7,650 nucleotides of DNA from Candidatus Shapirobacteria bacterium. GTDB taxonomy: Bacteria > Patescibacteriota > Microgenomatia > UBA12405. Location: positions 1-7,650 of the forward strand of contig VFLE01000114.1 of assembly GCA_009885205.1 (NCBI GenBank), given 5' to 3'. The translations under genes and the position numbers were made by a program. The notes beneath the pieces were generated by a model, which had not been told where the DNA came from, did no database searches, and saw nothing but the letters and a program-made list of their open reading frames with translations. Shown in pieces: positions 5,974 through 7,650 of this stretch (positions within the stretch are counted from its first letter, which is position 1; the number at the start of each line of letters is the position of its first letter).

Positions 5974-7021
5974 TTGCTTCATTTTCTACAATGAACTAGA
6001 CATGTTGGAAATCAGACTCAACACCCTCTCACCATTTGTCGACTATTTTGTCTTAGTTGAAGCCACCACCACTTTTTCAGGTCAATCAAAACCATTATTC
6101 TACAAAGTCAACCAAAAAAGATTTGCTAGATTCTCCAACAAGATTATTCACATTGTGGTTGATGATATGCAAAACGCTCCCATTATCACCAACAAACCAC
6201 CTTTCAATACCTTCGAGGTCTTTCAACAAAATTCCACCGTGTGGTCAAAAGAATTTTACCAAAGAAATTGTTTAGTACGTGGTCTAACAAATGCTAGCGA
6301 CAAGGATCTAATCTTAATCGGTGATGTTGACGAAATTCCCAGTCCTAAAAAAATAAAATCCGTTAAGTTTTCACTAAAATCTACAATATTCGAGCAAGAC
6401 TTTTATTATTACTTCTTAAACTGTCAGTCTCCAGAAAATAAAATCCACGGCACTAGGGCTGTATATAAAAAATATCTAACTACTCCTCAAGAAATTCGAA
6501 TCCAAACACCCAAATCCTCTCACGTTATCAAAAATGGTGGTTGGCACTTTTCCTATCTGGGAGGCTTTACTCAAATTACCAAAAAAATTAAATCCTTTAG
6601 CCATCAAGAATTAAATATCCCTCAAATAAATAATCTTAAACGACTTAAATTTAATATTGATAACAATCTTGATATATTTGATCGTCCATTTTCCTACCAC
6701 ATAGTTAAAATCGACAAAAGTTTCCCTAAGTACATTTATCAAAACACTAATAAATACAAAAAATATATTAAACCTATCGTTAAAGTTGATCAAAACCTTC
6801 AAAATCTTCGTCAAGAAATTATTGCCAATCGTCAGAAAATATCTGACCAGGACTATAACAAACGCTGTCTACAACAACAAGTTAGAAATCTCGATAACGA
6901 AAAACAGATATTAAGACAAGATATTTTAACTACAAGTCAAACACTAGAGACCATATACAATTCAAAAACCTGGCAAACATATCTCATCTATAAAAAAATA
7001 AGCAGTTATTTTATGCATTGA
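5963..7021 (+). CDS. GT17-like glycosyltransferase with C-terminal coiled coil and SKxW tail
   Basis: Residues 1-~260 match glycosyltransferase family 17, whose eukaryotic member GnT-III adds bisecting GlcNAc: MIYDCFIFYNELDMLEIRL (1-19), FVLVEATTTFSG (29-40), the basic FYQRNCLVRGL (98-108), metal-binding GDVDEIP with Asp121 and Asp123 (120-126) and GGWHFSYLGG (192-201). In bacterial glycan loci such proteins are assumed to transfer a hexose or N-acetylhexosamine; the true donor is unknown. After the domain comes a coiled coil (~275-330, with NLRQEI, QQVRNL and KQILRQDI heptads) and the tail IYNSKTWQTYLIYKKIS (331-347), which probably contacts the membrane or a partner. The same I-x-x-S-K-x-Y/W pattern ends the 74-residue protein upstream. 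ATG 5963 overlaps the preceding stop by 11 bases, and the TGA overlaps the convergent membrane gene by 16 bases. This is the last forward gene of the run. Confidence 0.87.
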   Translation: MIYDCFIFYNELDMLEIRLNTLSPFVDYFVLVEATTTFSGQSKPLFYKVNQKRFARFSNKIIHIVVDDMQNAPIITNKPPFNTFEVFQQNSTVWSKEFYQRNCLVRGLTNASDKDLILIGDVDEIPSPKKIKSVKFSLKSTIFEQDFYYYFLNCQSPENKIHGTRAVYKKYLTTPQEIRIQTPKSSHVIKNGGWHFSYLGGFTQITKKIKSFSHQELNIPQINNLKRLKFNIDNNLDIFDRPFSYHIVKIDKSFPKYIYQNTNKYKKYIKPIVKVDQNLQNLRQEIIANRQKISDQDYNKRCLQQQVRNLDNEKQILRQDILTTSQTLETIYNSKTWQTYLIYKKISSYFMH

Positions 7022-7650
7022 TACAAAAGTGTCTCAGAATATAGAGTCGAATTTTGGAAATACCAACCATTCTGATCAAGGTCAAGTCTAGTACATTTTC
7101 TATTCTTCGTCCAATATATTAAATTTAAATTTAACCACTGCTTATTACCAATCACCAATATTTTGTTTTCACTATCAACCCTTTTTAATAATGTTTTAAA
7201 ATTTCCTGAAACCAGTTTATTGTTTATCAGTTCGCCATATTTAGCATCGTCAATCGCTTGCACCACCGACGCACCATTATCGCTAGCCAAATAGGCCAAA
7301 AATGATTCTTGACCCCGATAGGCAATCACCACCGTCTCCTTATTACCAATTATTGACTTGTAATCATTTGCAATATTACCTAACCGATCTTTTCCCACCA
7401 GTCTCCAACCTTCAATATAATATTTTATAAAATATGGCCTGTTGGCCGGACTTTTTAACCACAATAAATTTGGTCTCCAGCCAAAATCAGTCGATACCGA
7501 ACTAAAACACAAACCTACAAATATTAATAACAACAACCAATATTTTTTAAACTTAAAATCATATTTAATATTTAATTCGTTTATTAAAAACAGCCAATAT
7601 ACCGCTACAAAGGTCAATAAATACCGCGAATACCCCATCAACACTGACCA
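7006..7650 (-). CDS. C-terminal part of a multi-pass membrane protein (possibly GT-C type), 5' end cut by window edge
   Basis: 214 residues are visible and the frame is open to the right edge, so the GTG at 7644 and ATG at 7638 are probably internal. Two hydrophobic helices are seen at about 8-24 (YLLTFVAVYWLFLI) and 37-52 (YWLLLLIFVGLCFSSV). They are followed by about 160 soluble residues containing GWRLVGKDRLGNIANDY (81-97), ETVVIAYRGQESFLAYLASDNG (105-126), ILVIGN (164-169) and a C-terminal end in LLYQCIK. The GYSRYLLTF segment recalls the '(G)RYLLP' motif before the last membrane helices of GT39/ArnT-like polyprenyl-sugar-dependent transferases, and the soluble part would then be an outer-face domain. 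That family call is tentative because the catalytic loops would lie outside the window. It converges on the GT17-like gene with a 16-base overlap and is transcribed against it. Confidence 0.72.
   Translation of the reverse strand, partial: WSVLMGYSRYLLTFVAVYWLFLINELNIKYDFKFKKYWLLLLIFVGLCFSSVSTDFGWRPNLLWLKSPANRPYFIKYYIEGWRLVGKDRLGNIANDYKSIIGNKETVVIAYRGQESFLAYLASDNGASVVQAIDDAKYGELINNKLVSGNFKTLLKRVDSENKILVIGNKQWLNLNLIYWTKNRKCTRLDLDQNGWYFQNSTLYSETLLYQCIK

Overview
The window is a stretch of a surface-polysaccharide (glycan export and glycosyltransferase) locus from an AT-rich bacterium. Nine genes fill almost all of it; the largest non-coding gap is 32 bases. AT-rich codons, no Shine-Dalgarno sequence at any start, tight or overlapping gene junctions and all three stop codons used as stops (so TGA is not reassigned) suggest a Candidate Phyla Radiation / Patescibacteria-type genome. 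That assignment is inference from style; no marker gene is present.

Layout. (1) 1-2411, forward: the C-terminal two thirds of an ABC-2 polysaccharide export permease (Wzm type), its ATPase (Wzt type, no C-terminal carbohydrate-binding domain) and a GT4 glycosyltransferase, spaced 4 and 2 bases apart as one operon. (2) 2341-3204, reverse: a DxD glycosyltransferase of the Glyco_tranf_2_4 type, whose 3' end overlaps the GT4 gene tail-to-tail by 71 bases. (3) 3205-3236: a very short divergent promoter region. (4) 3237-7021, forward: a 74-residue coiled-coil protein, a GT2 rhamnosyltransferase-like enzyme with a membrane-associated N-terminal extension, a second GT4-fold enzyme and a GT17-like enzyme with a C-terminal coiled coil. 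These are joined by 4-, 16- and 11-base overlaps, so they are probably translationally coupled. (5) 7006-7650, reverse: the C-terminal part of a multi-pass membrane protein running off the right edge.

Working together (inference): the glycosyltransferases would build a lipid-linked glycan on the cytoplasmic face, and Wzm/Wzt would export the finished chain. Five glycosyltransferases of four different types imply a hetero-oligosaccharide repeat. No sugar-nucleotide synthesis gene, initiating phosphoglycosyltransferase, polymerase or ligase is visible.

The most unusual points are the 71-base convergent overlap, a free-standing small coiled-coil protein whose tail matches the tail of the GT17-like enzyme, the compact divergent promoter with possibly leaderless starts, and a 27-base imperfect repeat across the start of the small gene. 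I see no CRISPR array, RNA gene, insertion sequence or clear intrinsic terminator. The evidence points to a divergent glycan locus rather than a wholly new system.
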